Source: an uncultured Brachyspira sp. | GTDB taxonomy: Bacteria; Spirochaetota; Brachyspiria; Brachyspirales; Brachyspiraceae | Direction of reading: 5' to 3' | NCBI RefSeq assembly: GCF_944390845.1 | Contig: NZ_CALXRM010000019.1 | Location: 1 to 50,213, forward strand | Length of the DNA: 50,213 nt | Shown here: piece after piece, positions 33,570-44,794 of the stretch | How the letters are laid out: every line of letters starts with the position of its first letter | Numbering within the stretch: position 1 is the stretch's first letter | Made by a program: the position numbers and the translations under genes | Notes under the pieces: model-generated | Seen by the model: the letters and a program-made list of their open reading frames with translations, nothing else | Told to the model about the DNA's origin: nothing | The model's database searches: none

Positions 33570-34418
33570 TTATAACTTATTTATTTCTTCTATGCTAAGA
33601 CCAGTATTTTCACTTATAATATTTATATCTATACCTGACTTTTTTAAATTTTTAGCTATAGCAATCTGTTCTTCTCTTCTGCCTTCTTCCCGCTCTCTTT
33701 TTAACATTAATTTCTGACCATATAAAAAGGCATCTCTTGCATTATAAACTTCCATTTCATCTTCGCTTGATATAAAACGTTCATATTTATTAATTACTTT
33801 ATCCATTATAAAATTTACCTCCTTCAGTCTTTCTTTTATTTTATCTAAATCTTTTGCTGTAAAAAACTCTATCCAAGATAAAATTCCTTTTCTCTTTATA
33901 TCTTCTATATTGGAATTATATAAAATATTTTTAAATCTCGGAACTTCCAATATATGCATTTGTACCATATCTAAAACAACATTAGGATTTTCTATATCTA
34001 TTAATTTAAAACATCTATGAGGTTTACCTTCATCATTAAAATCCATATTAAAATCAACAAAATTAATACTTATAACCTCACTAATTATATCATACGGTTC
34101 TTTTTCATCTACTTCACTTACTATATTTCTAGATATATAATAATATATTCTCTTCAAAAAATCTATATTACCTGATAATTGTATTTCTATAATTATTTTT
34201 TTATTGCTTTTTGTAATGGCTTTAACATCAAGTACGGATTCTTTTAAATTAATATTTTCAGGAAGATTATGAGGATTAATGATATGCAGATTATGGACTT
34301 CTTCAAATCCTAAATCTTCAAGTACAGAGTTTACTATATTCTCAAGTATATCTTCATTTCCTTCCGATGCTAACAGGTATCTAACAAAATAATCATTCAT
34401 TCTGTTTATATTTCTCAT
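33570..34418 (-). CDS. Rpn family recombination-promoting nuclease / putative transposase (PD-(D/E)XK)
   Basis: A 282-residue protein of the Rpn/PDDEXK transposase-like family. Nuclease core: ESVLDVKAITKSNKKIIIEIQ gives the Asp, then Glu-x-Gln of a D-(D/E)xK-type site at about residues 61-80. The family RIYYYISR segment follows. The C-terminus has the EGRREEQIAIAKNLKKSGIDINIISENTGL helix usual in these proteins (read as several short motifs). GGGGA precedes the ATG. Family members move or promote recombination by unclear means; no terminal repeats are visible around this copy. It looks intact. Confidence 0.88.
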   Translation of the reverse strand: MRNINRMNDYFVRYLLASEGNEDILENIVNSVLEDLGFEEVHNLHIINPHNLPENINLKESVLDVKAITKSNKKIIIEIQLSGNIDFLKRIYYYISRNIVSEVDEKEPYDIISEVISINFVDFNMDFNDEGKPHRCFKLIDIENPNVVLDMVQMHILEVPRFKNILYNSNIEDIKRKGILSWIEFFTAKDLDKIKERLKEVNFIMDKVINKYERFISSEDEMEVYNARDAFLYGQKLMLKREREEGRREEQIAIAKNLKKSGIDINIISENTGLSIEEINKL

Positions 34419-34592
34419 TTATTATTCCCCAAGATTTAATAAGTAAATAAGATTAACTTTTAATATTAGTTAAACAAATTCTTTTGATAAAATAAGCCTA
34501 TAAACAGATATTTTTTTAATAAATCAAGCTTTATAAGTTTGACAAATATAACATTTTAGAAAAAATATATAATTTATACACCATAAAAAAAT

Positions 34593-34634
34593 AATAAGCT
34601 GCCTTCTATTAAATATTTTAAAAGACAGCTTATT
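34593..34634 (-). terminator. Terminator-like hairpin after the chemoreceptor at 34673
   Basis: AATAAGCTG pairs with CAGCTTATT (9 bp); inner bases extend the stem imperfectly. On the minus strand it is followed by ATTTTTTTAT. Confidence 0.7.
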
Positions 34635-34672
34635 AATATATGTATTAATTAAACAATTGAAAAAATTTATTA

Positions 34673-36505
34673 TTAATTTCCAATCTTAAAGAAACTCATA
34701 GCATTAACCAATTCTTCAGCCTGATTAAGCAAAGAAGCAGACGATGCAGAAGTATGTTCTACTAAAGCAGCATTTTGCTGAGTTACCGCATCCATATCTG
34801 TAATTGCCTTATTAACCTGCTGAACTCCTGATTGCTGTTCCAATGCTGTTGTACTTATATCGTCCATAAGTTTTGAAGTTACATCTATTTTATCTTGAAT
34901 ATCATTAAATATTTCTTGGGATTCTCTTGCTGATTCTGTAGCCTTAATAATTTTATCATAAGCATTGTCTACTAAATCAGTGATATCTTTTACCGATGAC
35001 TGAGTAGTCTGTGCTAAATTTCTAACCTCACTCGCTACTACTGCAAATCCTTTTCCTTGATCTCCAGCTCTTGCAGCTTCTACTGCCGCATTTAAAGCAA
35101 GTATATTAGTTTGGAAAGCAATATCTTCTATTATTTTTGTGATATTTTTTATTTTTGTACTTGCTTCATTAACTTCTTCTATATTTTGAACTGTATCTAA
35201 TATTATACTTCCAGCATGCTCAATAGATGCTTTTGAGTTTATCATCATTTTATTTCCGTCTACTGATTTATTTGCAGATGATATAATGGTTGAAGACATT
35301 TCTTCCATTGATGAAGCTGTTTCCTGCAAACTAGATGCTTGCGAATCTGTTCTTCTTGATAAATCTTCACTATCTTTTGAAAGTTCTCTTGCACTATTAG
35401 TTATTTCATCAGCAGAAACTCTAACTTTCATTATAATATCAAGCAGTACATCACGCATATTAAAGAAAGAATTGGCAAGTATACCTAATTCATCATCTCT
35501 ATTGATATTTTTATGTTCATAAATCAAATTGCCTTGAGATATCTCTTTAGCAAATAATACTAGAGAAATTAATGGTTTTGTTATAGTTTTTATATAAAGA
35601 GCAACTACAAAGCAAGCTAATATTATAAAAAACGGCACTATTGTAGATGTTCTAAAAATTATGCCTCTTATATCTTTATAAATTTGGCTATTATAATTTG
35701 CAAATATAACAGACCAAGGCATTATACTAATATTTTTATAAGCAGCTGATCTTTTATTTTTATTATTTCCAAAGACATAAGATTCTATAACACCTTCTGA
35801 TGTAGTTTTTGTTATATCATAAACATAAGGTAATGAAGTGCCTATTCTATCTTTATTAGATGAAAGCATAATAATACCTTTATCATTAGCTATTGTTATA
35901 TCTCCATCAAAATTTATATTAGAAATAAAATCGCTATTAACTTTTCCTAAATCTATATTTATATAAATAATACCCATCAAATTTCCTTGAGAATTGAATA
36001 ATCCCTTACAAAGAAGTATATCTAGAGTATCCTTTGTAGTAGTATCTGCATAAGTAGCATTATAATTATTTGCTTTTAATCTTGTAAATAATTCAGGATC
36101 AGCATCAGCTATAGATGTACCTTCAAGAGACGGATTATCACTATCAAGTATTATTTTTCCATTAATATCTGCAAGTCCCATATTAAGTGCATATCTATTT
36201 ACAGAAGCAAAATCTTTTAATCTATTTATACTCTGCTGTTTTACATTAGCATCATTAGTATAAAGAATATTAAATACTGTTGATGATTTAGCGTATGTAT
36301 CAATAGCTAATAATTGTTCATGCAGTACCATATCTATCATAGAAGCATATCCGGAAACTGTAGATTTAAATCCATTCAATGTTGCCCTTTTTACTGCTCT
36401 TGTAGATGATAATACAGAAAGTGTACCCAATATAGAAATTGTAATGAAAATTATAATGCTTATAATGAAAGGAACTTTAAAAGATAAACTGCTCATTTTT
36501 TTCAT
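34673..36505 (-). CDS. Methyl-accepting chemotaxis protein (paralogue A)
   Basis: A 610-residue chemoreceptor: TM1 at about 10-32, Cache-like sensor to about 280, TM2 at about 285-308, HAMP, then the signalling domain with [20 protein letters not shown] and [16 protein letters not shown]. It has no CheR pentapeptide and ends AMSFFKIGN. It is closely similar along its whole length to the next receptor at 36760 (shared [36 protein letters not shown]), so it is a tandem duplicate. Sensor domains differ more than signalling domains. I see no sigma-28-like site before it. Confidence 0.95.
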   Translation of the reverse strand: MKKMSSLSFKVPFIISIIIFITISILGTLSVLSSTRAVKRATLNGFKSTVSGYASMIDMVLHEQLLAIDTYAKSSTVFNILYTNDANVKQQSINRLKDFASVNRYALNMGLADINGKIILDSDNPSLEGTSIADADPELFTRLKANNYNATYADTTTKDTLDILLCKGLFNSQGNLMGIIYINIDLGKVNSDFISNINFDGDITIANDKGIIMLSSNKDRIGTSLPYVYDITKTTSEGVIESYVFGNNKNKRSAAYKNISIMPWSVIFANYNSQIYKDIRGIIFRTSTIVPFFIILACFVVALYIKTITKPLISLVLFAKEISQGNLIYEHKNINRDDELGILANSFFNMRDVLLDIIMKVRVSADEITNSARELSKDSEDLSRRTDSQASSLQETASSMEEMSSTIISSANKSVDGNKMMINSKASIEHAGSIILDTVQNIEEVNEASTKIKNITKIIEDIAFQTNILALNAAVEAARAGDQGKGFAVVASEVRNLAQTTQSSVKDITDLVDNAYDKIIKATESARESQEIFNDIQDKIDVTSKLMDDISTTALEQQSGVQQVNKAITDMDAVTQQNAALVEHTSASSASLLNQAEELVNAMSFFKIGN

Positions 36506-36640
36506 ACATAAAACCTTAATAAAAATTTTTTAATCATTGTTTTAATATATATTTAATTCGAATAATTTAAATATAAAAATAAAAAAAAATTACATTTTAA
36601 TTACTTTTATTAGGATTTATTTACTATAAAATAAATAAAA

Positions 36641-36718
36641 AGGGTTATTTCTATAAAGAAATAACCCTTAAAATATTCATGAAAAAATATTAATAGACAG
36701 CTAAAAAGCAGCCTATTA
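36641..36718 (-). terminator. Two hairpins ending the chemoreceptor gene at 36760
   Basis: AAGGGTTATTTC/GAAATAACCCTT (36641-36670) is a perfect 12-bp stem followed on the minus strand by TTTTATTTATTTT, a strong terminator. A second stem, AATAG...CTATT (36693-36718), lies between it and the stop and resembles the hairpin after the paralogue. Confidence 0.85.
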
Positions 36719-36759
36719 ATATATGTATAAATTAAACAATTGAAAAAAGTTTATATTAA

Positions 36760-38607
36760 TTAATTTCTAACCTTAAAGAAACTCATAGCATCAACAAGTT
36801 CTACCGCCTGATTAAGCAATGAAGTTGATGAAGCTGATGCCTGCTCTACTAAAGCAGCATTTTGCTGAGTTACTGTATCCATATCTGTAACTGCTCTATT
36901 AACCTGTTCTACACCTTCATGCTGTTCTACTGCTGTAGAGCTAATGTCTTGCATTATCTTAGCTGTATTTTCTATCTTATCCTGAAGTGTATTAAATATC
37001 TCCTGAGATTCTCTAGCTGATTCTGTTGCTTTATTTATCTTTTCATAAGCATTATCTACTAAATCAGTAATGTCTTTTACTGATGATTGAGTAGTTTGAG
37101 CCAAATTTCTAACTTCAGAAGCTACTACAGCAAAACCTTTCCCCATATCTCCGGCTCTTGCTGCCTCTACTGCCGCATTCAAAGCCAATATATTAGTTTG
37201 GAAAGCAATGTCTTCTATTATCTTAGTAATATCTTTAATCTTAGTACTAGCATCATAAACTTCTTCTATATTTTTAGTTGTATCCAATATTATATCGCCG
37301 GCACTTTGAATAGCATCTCTTGAATCTATCATCATCTTATTACCTTGTATAGATTGATCTGCTGATGATTTAATTGTAGAAGCCATTTGTTCCATAGAAG
37401 AAGCTGTTTCTTCCAAGCTTGCTGCCTGAGCTTCAGTACGTCTTGATAAATCTACACTTCCTTGAGAAAGCTCTTTTGCATTCATTCTTATTTCATCTGC
37501 TGAAGTTCTAACTTTGATTATAATATCTGCAAGTCTGTCTCTCATATCGAAGAAAGAGTTAGCTAGAACACCTAATTCATCTTTACGCTGTACGCTTCTA
37601 TGAGTAGATGTCAAATCTCCGTTAGAAATATCTTTTGATATATCAACCAATTCATTTAATGGTTTTGTTATACTTTTGATATACATAAATACTAACATAG
37701 TACATAATATTATGAAAAGAGGTCCAATTATTACAGTACGAAGAATAGTGTACTTTATTTCTTTGTATATCTCACTATCTGATTTAGCAAATACAACAGT
37801 CCAAGGCATTAAATCAACATTTTCATAAGCTGCAGAACGTTTGCCTTCATAACCTTCATAAGTATATGATTCTATTATTCCTTTATCTGTTGTTTTTATT
37901 ATGCTGTAAACATCAGGCAAATTTCCTCCTATACGTTCACTGTCTGATGATAAGATAACGTTTCCATCTCTGTTAGCAACTGTTATACGTCCGTTAATAT
38001 CTAAATTTCCGATAAAGTCTTTATTTACTTTTTCTAAATCTAAATTTATATAAATCAAACCTACAAAATTACCTTGAGAATTTTTTAATCCTCCGCAAAG
38101 CAATAAAGCCTGCCCGCCTGTAGTAGATGATATACTTGTGTAATTATCAAAAGAAAATTTGTAATTATTAGACTTCATAAACGAAAATAAATGTTTATGA
38201 ATTTCTGCTATAGAAGCTCCTACAAGTTTAGGATTAGAACTATCAAGCAACACATTTCCTTCCATATCTGCTAATCCTATACTTATAGCATAAGTATTTA
38301 CTGAAGCAAAATCTTTTAATCTCTTTAAAGCTTCACTTTGTACTGCAGGATCGTCCATTCTCAATATACCATTAGCTAATGCTGCTGACTGAGCATAGGT
38401 TGCTATTGCTAATTTCTGCTCATGAAGCACCATATCTATCATAGATGAATAACCTGAAACCGTAGCAGAAAAACCTTCCAATGCCGCTTTTCTTATGGCT
38501 CTTGATGAAGACCAGATGGAAATAAAAGCCAATGTAACTATTGTAATTAAAATAATAGAACTAATTATAAATGGGACTTTGAATGATAAGCTGTGTATTT
38601 TCTTCAT
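36760..38607 (-). CDS. Methyl-accepting chemotaxis protein (paralogue B)
   Basis: A 615-residue chemoreceptor with the same plan as paralogue A: TM1 at about 12-33, Cache-like sensor, TM2 at about 287-310, HAMP, signalling tip [20 protein letters not shown] and [16 protein letters not shown], ending [13 protein letters not shown] lies 9 nt before the ATG. The sequence downstream of its stop (tttctcaattgtttaattta-like, minus strand) is shared with the downstream flank of paralogue A, so the duplication covered the 3' flank too. The ligand is unknown; sensor divergence suggests related but different ligands. Confidence 0.95.
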   Translation of the reverse strand: MKKIHSLSFKVPFIISSIILITIVTLAFISIWSSSRAIRKAALEGFSATVSGYSSMIDMVLHEQKLAIATYAQSAALANGILRMDDPAVQSEALKRLKDFASVNTYAISIGLADMEGNVLLDSSNPKLVGASIAEIHKHLFSFMKSNNYKFSFDNYTSISSTTGGQALLLCGGLKNSQGNFVGLIYINLDLEKVNKDFIGNLDINGRITVANRDGNVILSSDSERIGGNLPDVYSIIKTTDKGIIESYTYEGYEGKRSAAYENVDLMPWTVVFAKSDSEIYKEIKYTILRTVIIGPLFIILCTMLVFMYIKSITKPLNELVDISKDISNGDLTSTHRSVQRKDELGVLANSFFDMRDRLADIIIKVRTSADEIRMNAKELSQGSVDLSRRTEAQAASLEETASSMEQMASTIKSSADQSIQGNKMMIDSRDAIQSAGDIILDTTKNIEEVYDASTKIKDITKIIEDIAFQTNILALNAAVEAARAGDMGKGFAVVASEVRNLAQTTQSSVKDITDLVDNAYEKINKATESARESQEIFNTLQDKIENTAKIMQDISSTAVEQHEGVEQVNRAVTDMDTVTQQNAALVEQASASSTSLLNQAVELVDAMSFFKVRN

Positions 38608-38923
38608 AGATGAAAACCTCTTTTTGTTTTTTTGTTTTTTATTATTGTTTATTTTTATTTTTTTTAATTTTATTTTTATTGCTTATTTGAAATCGATAAC
38701 ACTATTATTTAACTACCACTAATTTAACAATTAACACCCTAAAGTCAATTTATTTTTCAAAATTTTTTTTGATTTTTTTAAAATAAATCAAAAAATTTTC
38801 GGTTTACATTGATAATTTCATACTATTTTCAATTTAATACAAAAAAATATCGATAATTAATTATTGTTATAAAACAAAATATCTTATATAATAATACTTC
38901 CATTAGTATGTAAAGGATTTTTT
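38608..38923. other. Divergent intergenic region, chemoreceptor / hisC
   Basis: About 316 bp of T-rich then A-rich DNA separating divergent genes. It includes long T and A homopolymer runs (38630-38670) and a TGATTT/AAATCA inverted pair near 38770-38790. Promoters for both genes should lie here, but I see no convincing consensus hexamer pair. Confidence 0.5.
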
Positions 38924-39982
38924 ATGAGTGATTTTTTAAGCAATAAAGCAAAATCTATAGAACCATATACACCAGGAGAACAGCCTAAAGATAAAAAATA
39001 TATAAAACTAAATACAAATGAATCTCCATATCCTCCATCTAATGCTGTAAAAAAAATTATAACAGAATCAAACTTTGATGATTTAAGACTTTATCCTGAT
39101 CCTAATGTTTCAGATTTAAAAAAAGAAATATCAAAATTCTACAATATAAATGAAAAAAATATTTTTATAGGAAATGGTTCCGATGAAATATTGGCATTCT
39201 CTTTTATGGCTTTTTTCAATAAAGGAGATAAAATTTATTATCCTAATATTACATACAGTTTTTACTCTGTTTATTCTAAACTTTTTGATTTAAAAGAAGT
39301 ACAAATACCTTTAAAAGATGATTTTACTATAGATATAAATGATTATAAGAATTTAAATTCCGGAATATTTATAGCTAATCCTAATGCCCCTACTGGTTTA
39401 TTATTAAGCCTTTCTCAAATAGAAGAAATTGCCTCTACTAATAAAAACCATATAATAGTAATAGATGAAGCATATATAGATTTTGGAGGAGAAAGTGCCT
39501 ACAAACTCACAGAAAAATATAATAATCTGCTTGTAATACAAACTTTTTCAAAATCAAGAGCATTAGCTGGTATGCGTTTAGGTTTTGCTATTGGAAATGA
39601 ATATCTAATTCAAGGACTTAAAAATATTAAATACTCTTTCAATTCATATACTATAAACAGACTTTCAATACTTGCCGGAATAGAAGCTATGAAAGATAAA
39701 GCTTATTTTGAAGAAAGCGTAAATAAAGTTATAAATACTAGAGAAAAAACAAAAGTTATATTAAAAGAATTAGGATTTATAGTACCTGATTCTAAATCAA
39801 ATTTCTTATTCATATCTCATAAAAATAAATTTGCTGAAGATATTTATCTAAAATTAAGAGAAGAAGGAATATTAGTAAGATATTTCAAAACTAGATTAAT
39901 AGATAATTATATAAGAGTAACAATAGGTACTGATGAAGAAATGAATATATTTATAGAAAAGATAAAAGAGATAATTAAATAA
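38924..39982 (+). CDS. hisC: Histidinol-phosphate aminotransferase
   Basis: A 352-residue class I/II PLP aminotransferase of the HisC type, making histidinol phosphate from imidazole-acetol phosphate; such enzymes often also transaminate aromatic amino acids. It has the N-terminal KLNTNESPYPPS, PNAPTG for the substrate and cofactor pocket, DEAYIDF, and the PLP lysine Lys210 in TFSKSRALAGMRLG. AAGGA precedes the ATG. No other his genes are in the window, so an aromatic or salvage role cannot be excluded. Confidence 0.93.
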   Translation: MSDFLSNKAKSIEPYTPGEQPKDKKYIKLNTNESPYPPSNAVKKIITESNFDDLRLYPDPNVSDLKKEISKFYNINEKNIFIGNGSDEILAFSFMAFFNKGDKIYYPNITYSFYSVYSKLFDLKEVQIPLKDDFTIDINDYKNLNSGIFIANPNAPTGLLLSLSQIEEIASTNKNHIIVIDEAYIDFGGESAYKLTEKYNNLLVIQTFSKSRALAGMRLGFAIGNEYLIQGLKNIKYSFNSYTINRLSILAGIEAMKDKAYFEESVNKVINTREKTKVILKELGFIVPDSKSNFLFISHKNKFAEDIYLKLREEGILVRYFKTRLIDNYIRVTIGTDEEMNIFIEKIKEIIK

Positions 39983-40028
39983 AATTATTTTGCTATATAG
40001 TTATAAAAAATATATTTGCAGATTTTTG

Positions 40029-40062
40029 TCCCTCGCTATAGTTTTGATACTATAATGAGGGA
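40029..40062. other. Hairpin between hisC and the M16 peptidase
   Basis: TCCCTC/GAGGGA and an inner TATAGT/ACTATA pair form a two-part stem with a 2-nt internal loop on each side. Neither strand has a proper U-tract after it, so it is not an ordinary terminator even though it lies between convergent genes. Confidence 0.6.
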
Positions 40063-40121
40063 TAAAAAATCAAAATACCCAAAATCTAATAATAAAAACT
40101 GCTTTAATAAATATAAATAAA

Positions 40122-41387
40122 TTAATTAAGTTTCAATTTCTTACTCAAAGCATTACTTATATCTTTTGTACCTTCAGAACCTACTGATGTTAAAAAGAAT
40201 TTTTTATTTATTAGTTTTTCATCAATAACTTGATTAACTAATTTCAAATCTACTCTATCTATTGAATTATAAATTTCTTTGAATGAAACATACTTTGATA
40301 AATATAATTCGCTTCTGGCATTCTTATTCATTATGAATTCGGCATTAAGTTTACTAAATGCCATAGAACTTTTATAACTTTCTTTTGCTTCTTCAAGTTC
40401 TTCTTCTGATACTCTATCATTAATAAGTTTTTCTATTTCAGCATATATGCTTTCTATAGTTTCTTCATATCTATCCAAACTTGTAGAACCATGTATTTCA
40501 AAACTACCGCCATTGATGAAACTTGAATTATAACTGTATATATTATAACAAAGTCCTTTATTTTCTCTAATAGCCTGAAATAATCTTGAATAAGAACTTC
40601 CGCCGAATATATCATTAACTATATTCATAGCATATCTTTCTTTACTATTTGCTGCACTGTATGAAGGAGTAATAAGAGAAAAATATACTTGATGAAGTTC
40701 CTGTTTTTCTTTAGTAACTGTTTTATAGTAAAATGGCAAATCCCCATTAACTGTTGGGCTTTTTTTAGGCAATTTGATTTTTTCTAGTCTGTCAACTATT
40801 GTTTCTATATCAAAGTTGCCCGCTATAGAAATAATCAAATTATTAGAATTAAAATGCTCTTTAAAATATGAATATAATTTATCTCTATTAATACTTTTTA
40901 TATTATTAATAGTTCCTCCTATTGGAAAGCTCATAGATGTGCCCTTATAAGCAGCAGCAAAGAATTGATTGGCTGATATTTCCTCCGGAGTATCATTTGA
41001 CATTTTTAATTCTTCTATGATAACTTTTTTCTCTCTGTTTATATCATCTTCTTTAAAAGCAGAATGAAGCATAACATTTTCTAAAGTATCTATAGCTCTG
41101 TCAAAATATTTAGATATTATATTTATATAAAAAGAAGTTAAATGTCTTGAAGTAAAAGCATTAAATATACCGCCTACACCTTCTATTTTTCTAATAATAT
41201 CCTTAGAAGTCATAGTATCAGTACCTTTAAAAAGCATATGCTCTATAAAATGAGTGTATCCGTTTTCCTCTTTACTCTCATTAGCACTGCCTGTCAAAAA
41301 AGTAAAGCCTATAGAAACTGTATCTAATATAGGCATATTCTCTAAGACAACTCTAATTCCATTTTCAAGCGTTAATCTTTTTACCAT
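40122..41387 (-). CDS. M16 family zinc peptidase (pitrilysin / mitochondrial processing peptidase-like)
   Basis: A 421-residue peptidase with the inverted zinc motif His46-Phe-Ile-Glu49-His50 (HFIEHMLFKGT) and the distal Glu at about 126 in EELKMS, giving a complete active site. The C-terminal half has the family's GGSSYSRLFQAIRENKGLCY segment. It resembles the YmxG/PqqL-like single-chain bacterial enzymes. It is probably cytoplasmic or peripheral, with no signal peptide. It is preceded on the same strand by scpB, with a hairpin between them. The substrate is unknown. Confidence 0.93.
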   Translation of the reverse strand: MVKRLTLENGIRVVLENMPILDTVSIGFTFLTGSANESKEENGYTHFIEHMLFKGTDTMTSKDIIRKIEGVGGIFNAFTSRHLTSFYINIISKYFDRAIDTLENVMLHSAFKEDDINREKKVIIEELKMSNDTPEEISANQFFAAAYKGTSMSFPIGGTINNIKSINRDKLYSYFKEHFNSNNLIISIAGNFDIETIVDRLEKIKLPKKSPTVNGDLPFYYKTVTKEKQELHQVYFSLITPSYSAANSKERYAMNIVNDIFGGSSYSRLFQAIRENKGLCYNIYSYNSSFINGGSFEIHGSTSLDRYEETIESIYAEIEKLINDRVSEEELEEAKESYKSSMAFSKLNAEFIMNKNARSELYLSKYVSFKEIYNSIDRVDLKLVNQVIDEKLINKKFFLTSVGSEGTKDISNALSKKLKLN

Positions 41388-41471
41388 GTTTTTTCCATAA
41401 AATTTTTATATTATTTATTAATTGTATAATTTTCGACAGTATAATTATAAAAATGATATAAGCATAGATAT

Positions 41472-41502
41472 AAGGACTTTACTATTTTTTAGCAAAGTCC
41501 TT
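41472..41502 (-). terminator. Hairpin after scpB
   Basis: AAGGACTTT pairs with AAAGTCCTT (9 bp) around a T-rich loop, 12 nt after the scpB stop. The U-tract is weak, so some read-through into the peptidase gene is likely. Confidence 0.6.
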
Positions 41503-41513
41503 AATAAAATATA

Positions 41514-42197
41514 TTAGTCGTTTTTATTAAATTCTAAATCTTTTAATTCTCTTAATTTTGGAAGATCATCTAAACTATTGATGCCGAAATGAATTAAGAA
41601 TTTATCTGTAGTTCCATAAGTTTGTCTCTTATCCAAATAATCCTTTCTTCCTTTCCAAGTAATGAAACCGTCTTCCATCAATGCTCTTAAATGATATCCG
41701 CTGTCGCTTTGTCTTATATCATCAATTTCAGCTTTAGTTAAAGGCTGTTTATATGCTATGATAGATAAAGTTTGAAGCATTGCTTTTGAAATTTTTTTCT
41801 TACGCTTCTTATCATATATTGCCGATAATGTACCAAACGTAGAAGGTATGATAGTCATGATAATAGAATCGCCTACTTCAAGTATTTCTATAGCACTATT
41901 AGCACTTCTATATTTAGCATTGATGCTTTCTATATAGTTTCTTATATCAGAGTTCTCACATTTAAAAAGAGTTCTGAGTCTGCTTATAGGAACGCTGCCT
42001 TCAACATAGATGATAGCTTCCATAACTTTTTCTAATTCTTCTCTGTTAGAAAGTATAGAATCGTCTAATTCAAAAGCATTTTTTTCTGATGTTTTGTTTT
42101 CAGCCTGAGCCTCCATGCTTACAGCTTCATTGTTTTCTTTTGATTCCGTACTTTCTTCTACTGCAGTAATTTCTTTTGTTTCTTTAATTTCGTCCAT
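41514..42197 (-). CDS. scpB: Segregation and condensation protein B
   Basis: A 227-residue ScpB, the paired winged-helix partner of SMC-ScpA in chromosome condensation. The core (about 52-215) shows LEKVMEAIIYVEGSVPISRL, the signature LSIIAYKQPLTKAEID and then the second winged helix DGFITWKGRKDYLDKRQTYGTTDKFL (read as motifs). Residues 1-48 are an acidic Glu/Ala/Thr-rich extension, longer than in most ScpB. scpA is not in the window. It is cytoplasmic. Confidence 0.93.
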   Translation of the reverse strand: MDEIKETKEITAVEESTESKENNEAVSMEAQAENKTSEKNAFELDDSILSNREELEKVMEAIIYVEGSVPISRLRTLFKCENSDIRNYIESINAKYRSANSAIEILEVGDSIIMTIIPSTFGTLSAIYDKKRKKKISKAMLQTLSIIAYKQPLTKAEIDDIRQSDSGYHLRALMEDGFITWKGRKDYLDKRQTYGTTDKFLIHFGINSLDDLPKLRELKDLEFNKND

Positions 42198-42452
42198 AAT
42201 ATTTATATCCTATAAAATGAAAATCCTTTTTTATTTTATATATCGAAATTATAACATAGTTGAAACTTTTTTCAAGAATATGCATATTTATTTAATATGA
42301 GTTATGTAAATCTAATTATATTTGGAATTTTTTTATACATTTATTAAATTTATATGCATTATTATATACTAATCTTATATGCTGAAATGTTATTTTACAA
42401 TTATGATTTATGTATATATAACTTTATTATACCAAAATAATATAATATTTCT

Positions 42453-44720
42453 TTAAATGTCTGATTTATAGAGTTTTATATCTTCATCATTTATTATGCG
42501 TCTGATTATCTCTATATCTGCATCATCAAAGTCATTAGAGAAATATATCGCTTTTATTTTTATATCTCCGTCTAATAAAGCTACGCTGCTTTCTGAATTG
42601 AATATTGAAATCAAAGACTCATAATGAATTTCATCTATATCATTTATAAACTTAGCACTTTTACCATAAATATTATTTTGATTATAATTGTTAATATTTA
42701 TTACTGTGGCATTTTCTGAATAATATTCTACACATATAGTATGATTATCTAAATCAGTTATAGAGTTATCAAATAAAGATAATTTTAACTTCTCTATTAC
42801 AGGTTTTACAGCTTTTAATTTATTATCATCTATTGATCCGAATAGAAAATCCAAAGAATTAATTGATTGAATCTTATGCTCTAATAATATTTTTAGCGAA
42901 TCTGTATTATAAACTATACTTTTATATAATTTTGAATTCACATTTGAATTATGAAGTTTATAATGTTCTATACTTTTATTCAAAGATTTCTCAAATAAAG
43001 ATAAGAAGTCGCTGTACTTTATTATATTGTTTCTTAATAAAGTATAAGATAATAAAAATATATTATAGCTTGCAAACTGTACATTACTTAATTCAAAGTT
43101 ATCTATATAGCTATTATATGTATTTAAAAGTGATTCATAATCTTTTTTCAAATAATAAATAATAGCCAAATTATTATACAATTTGAAAGATGATTTTTCT
43201 CTTTCTATTAATTTATTGTAATATATGCAAGCATTATCATAGTCTTTTAAATGATAGTAGGATAAAGCAAGTATATTATAATCAATTTCTTTATCAGTTT
43301 TTTTAGAATACTCAATAACTTTATCATACTGTTTATTAATGAAGCATATATCAATTAATTTGTCATAATATTTAAATGATACATCAGGTTTTATCTCCAT
43401 AACCTTATCGGCAAAATATAAAGCACTGTCATATTCTTCAAAATCAAAATATATATTAAATAAAGCCTCATAAGCATTTGTATATGAAGGATTAATACTT
43501 ACTGCCTTATTCAAATAAATTAAAGCCTTTTCTTTTTCACCCAAATAATAATAAGCTAAACCTATACCATTATAGGAATCAGGATTATTTATATTAATAT
43601 CCAAAGACTTATTGAAATTCTCTACTGCCTTATCATAATAACCCAAATTATAATAAGCCAATGCCAAATTATTATAAGCCTTGTAGTATCTGTCATTAGT
43701 TTCTATAGATTTATTGAAATATTCTATAGCCTTGTCATACTCTTCATTAGATGAATAACATATACCTATAAAGTTATAAGCCTTATAAGCATTAGGATTT
43801 TTTTCTATAACTTTTTGGAAACATTCTATAGCTTCATAATAATATTTTTTAGAATAGTAGCTTATTCCAAGTTTATTATAATCGGTAAATGCATTCAAAT
43901 CTAATCTTTTAGCCTTATCAAAATATAAAGCTGATTTATCAAACATCTTTCTATTGAAATAAACTAAAGCTAAATTATTATAGGCATTTGCATATTTAGG
44001 ATTTATCTCTATAGCCTTATTAAAATATTTTATAGCATTATCATAATCTTTTAAGAAAGAATAAACCGCTCCTAATGTATTAGCCACTTTATATGATTTT
44101 GTATTATACTGTAAAAATCTAGCTAAACATTCTATAGCCTTATCATAATTGCCTATTTTGTAATAGCTCATTCCAAGCATATCATAAGCTTTGAAAACCA
44201 TTTCATCTAAAGACTTTGAATGCTCAAAGAACTCTATTGCCTCATTAAATTTTTTATGCTTATAATAGAATAAAGCCAAATTATTATAAGCCTTATCATA
44301 TTTAGGATTTATCTCTATAGCCTTATTAAAATATTCTATAGCCTTGGTATAATCTTTTTTTTCAAAATAGCTTATTCCAAGTAAATTATAAGCCTTATAA
44401 GAATTCGGAGTAATTTTTAGAGTTTCATTAAAACATTCTATAGCTTTATCATACTGTTTTATAGCATGATAACTTATACCCAATAAATTATATGATTTGA
44501 AAGTTTTTATGTCTACTTTTCTAGCTTCTTCAAAATATCTTATAGCGTCTTCATATTCTTTAAGCTCTACGCATAATTGTCCTCTATATAAATTCGCTCT
44601 GTAATTTTTAGGGACTTTTTTTAATATTACATCAAGAATTTCTAATGTCTGATCATAATCTTCATTGTTCATACGGATAGAAGCTTCATTTAAAAGATAA
44701 TCCATTTTTGTATTATACAT
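42453..44720 (-). CDS. Tetratricopeptide repeat protein
   Basis: A 755-residue protein. Residues about 1-520 are about fifteen consecutive TPR units (for example KAYNNLALFYYKHKKFNEAIEFF), some almost identical at DNA level, which suggests growth by duplication. Residues about 540-755 are a non-repeat domain with alternating helix and strand and many Ser/Asn/Asp residues that I do not recognise. There is no signal peptide or membrane segment, so it is probably a cytoplasmic scaffold. GAGG lies 5 nt before the ATG. The plan is shared with the TPR protein at 46388, whose C-terminal domain differs. Confidence 0.88.
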   Translation of the reverse strand: MYNTKMDYLLNEASIRMNNEDYDQTLEILDVILKKVPKNYRANLYRGQLCVELKEYEDAIRYFEEARKVDIKTFKSYNLLGISYHAIKQYDKAIECFNETLKITPNSYKAYNLLGISYFEKKDYTKAIEYFNKAIEINPKYDKAYNNLALFYYKHKKFNEAIEFFEHSKSLDEMVFKAYDMLGMSYYKIGNYDKAIECLARFLQYNTKSYKVANTLGAVYSFLKDYDNAIKYFNKAIEINPKYANAYNNLALVYFNRKMFDKSALYFDKAKRLDLNAFTDYNKLGISYYSKKYYYEAIECFQKVIEKNPNAYKAYNFIGICYSSNEEYDKAIEYFNKSIETNDRYYKAYNNLALAYYNLGYYDKAVENFNKSLDININNPDSYNGIGLAYYYLGEKEKALIYLNKAVSINPSYTNAYEALFNIYFDFEEYDSALYFADKVMEIKPDVSFKYYDKLIDICFINKQYDKVIEYSKKTDKEIDYNILALSYYHLKDYDNACIYYNKLIEREKSSFKLYNNLAIIYYLKKDYESLLNTYNSYIDNFELSNVQFASYNIFLLSYTLLRNNIIKYSDFLSLFEKSLNKSIEHYKLHNSNVNSKLYKSIVYNTDSLKILLEHKIQSINSLDFLFGSIDDNKLKAVKPVIEKLKLSLFDNSITDLDNHTICVEYYSENATVININNYNQNNIYGKSAKFINDIDEIHYESLISIFNSESSVALLDGDIKIKAIYFSNDFDDADIEIIRRIINDEDIKLYKSDI

Positions 44721-44794
44721 AAAAACCTCATATACAAATATATAGATATTTTACAATGAATATGTATATTATGTCAACATTAAAATGCAATTTT

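Noticed and set aside
33570-34418. Insertion sequence around the Rpn nuclease
   Set aside because: No terminal inverted repeats or target duplications could be seen on either side.
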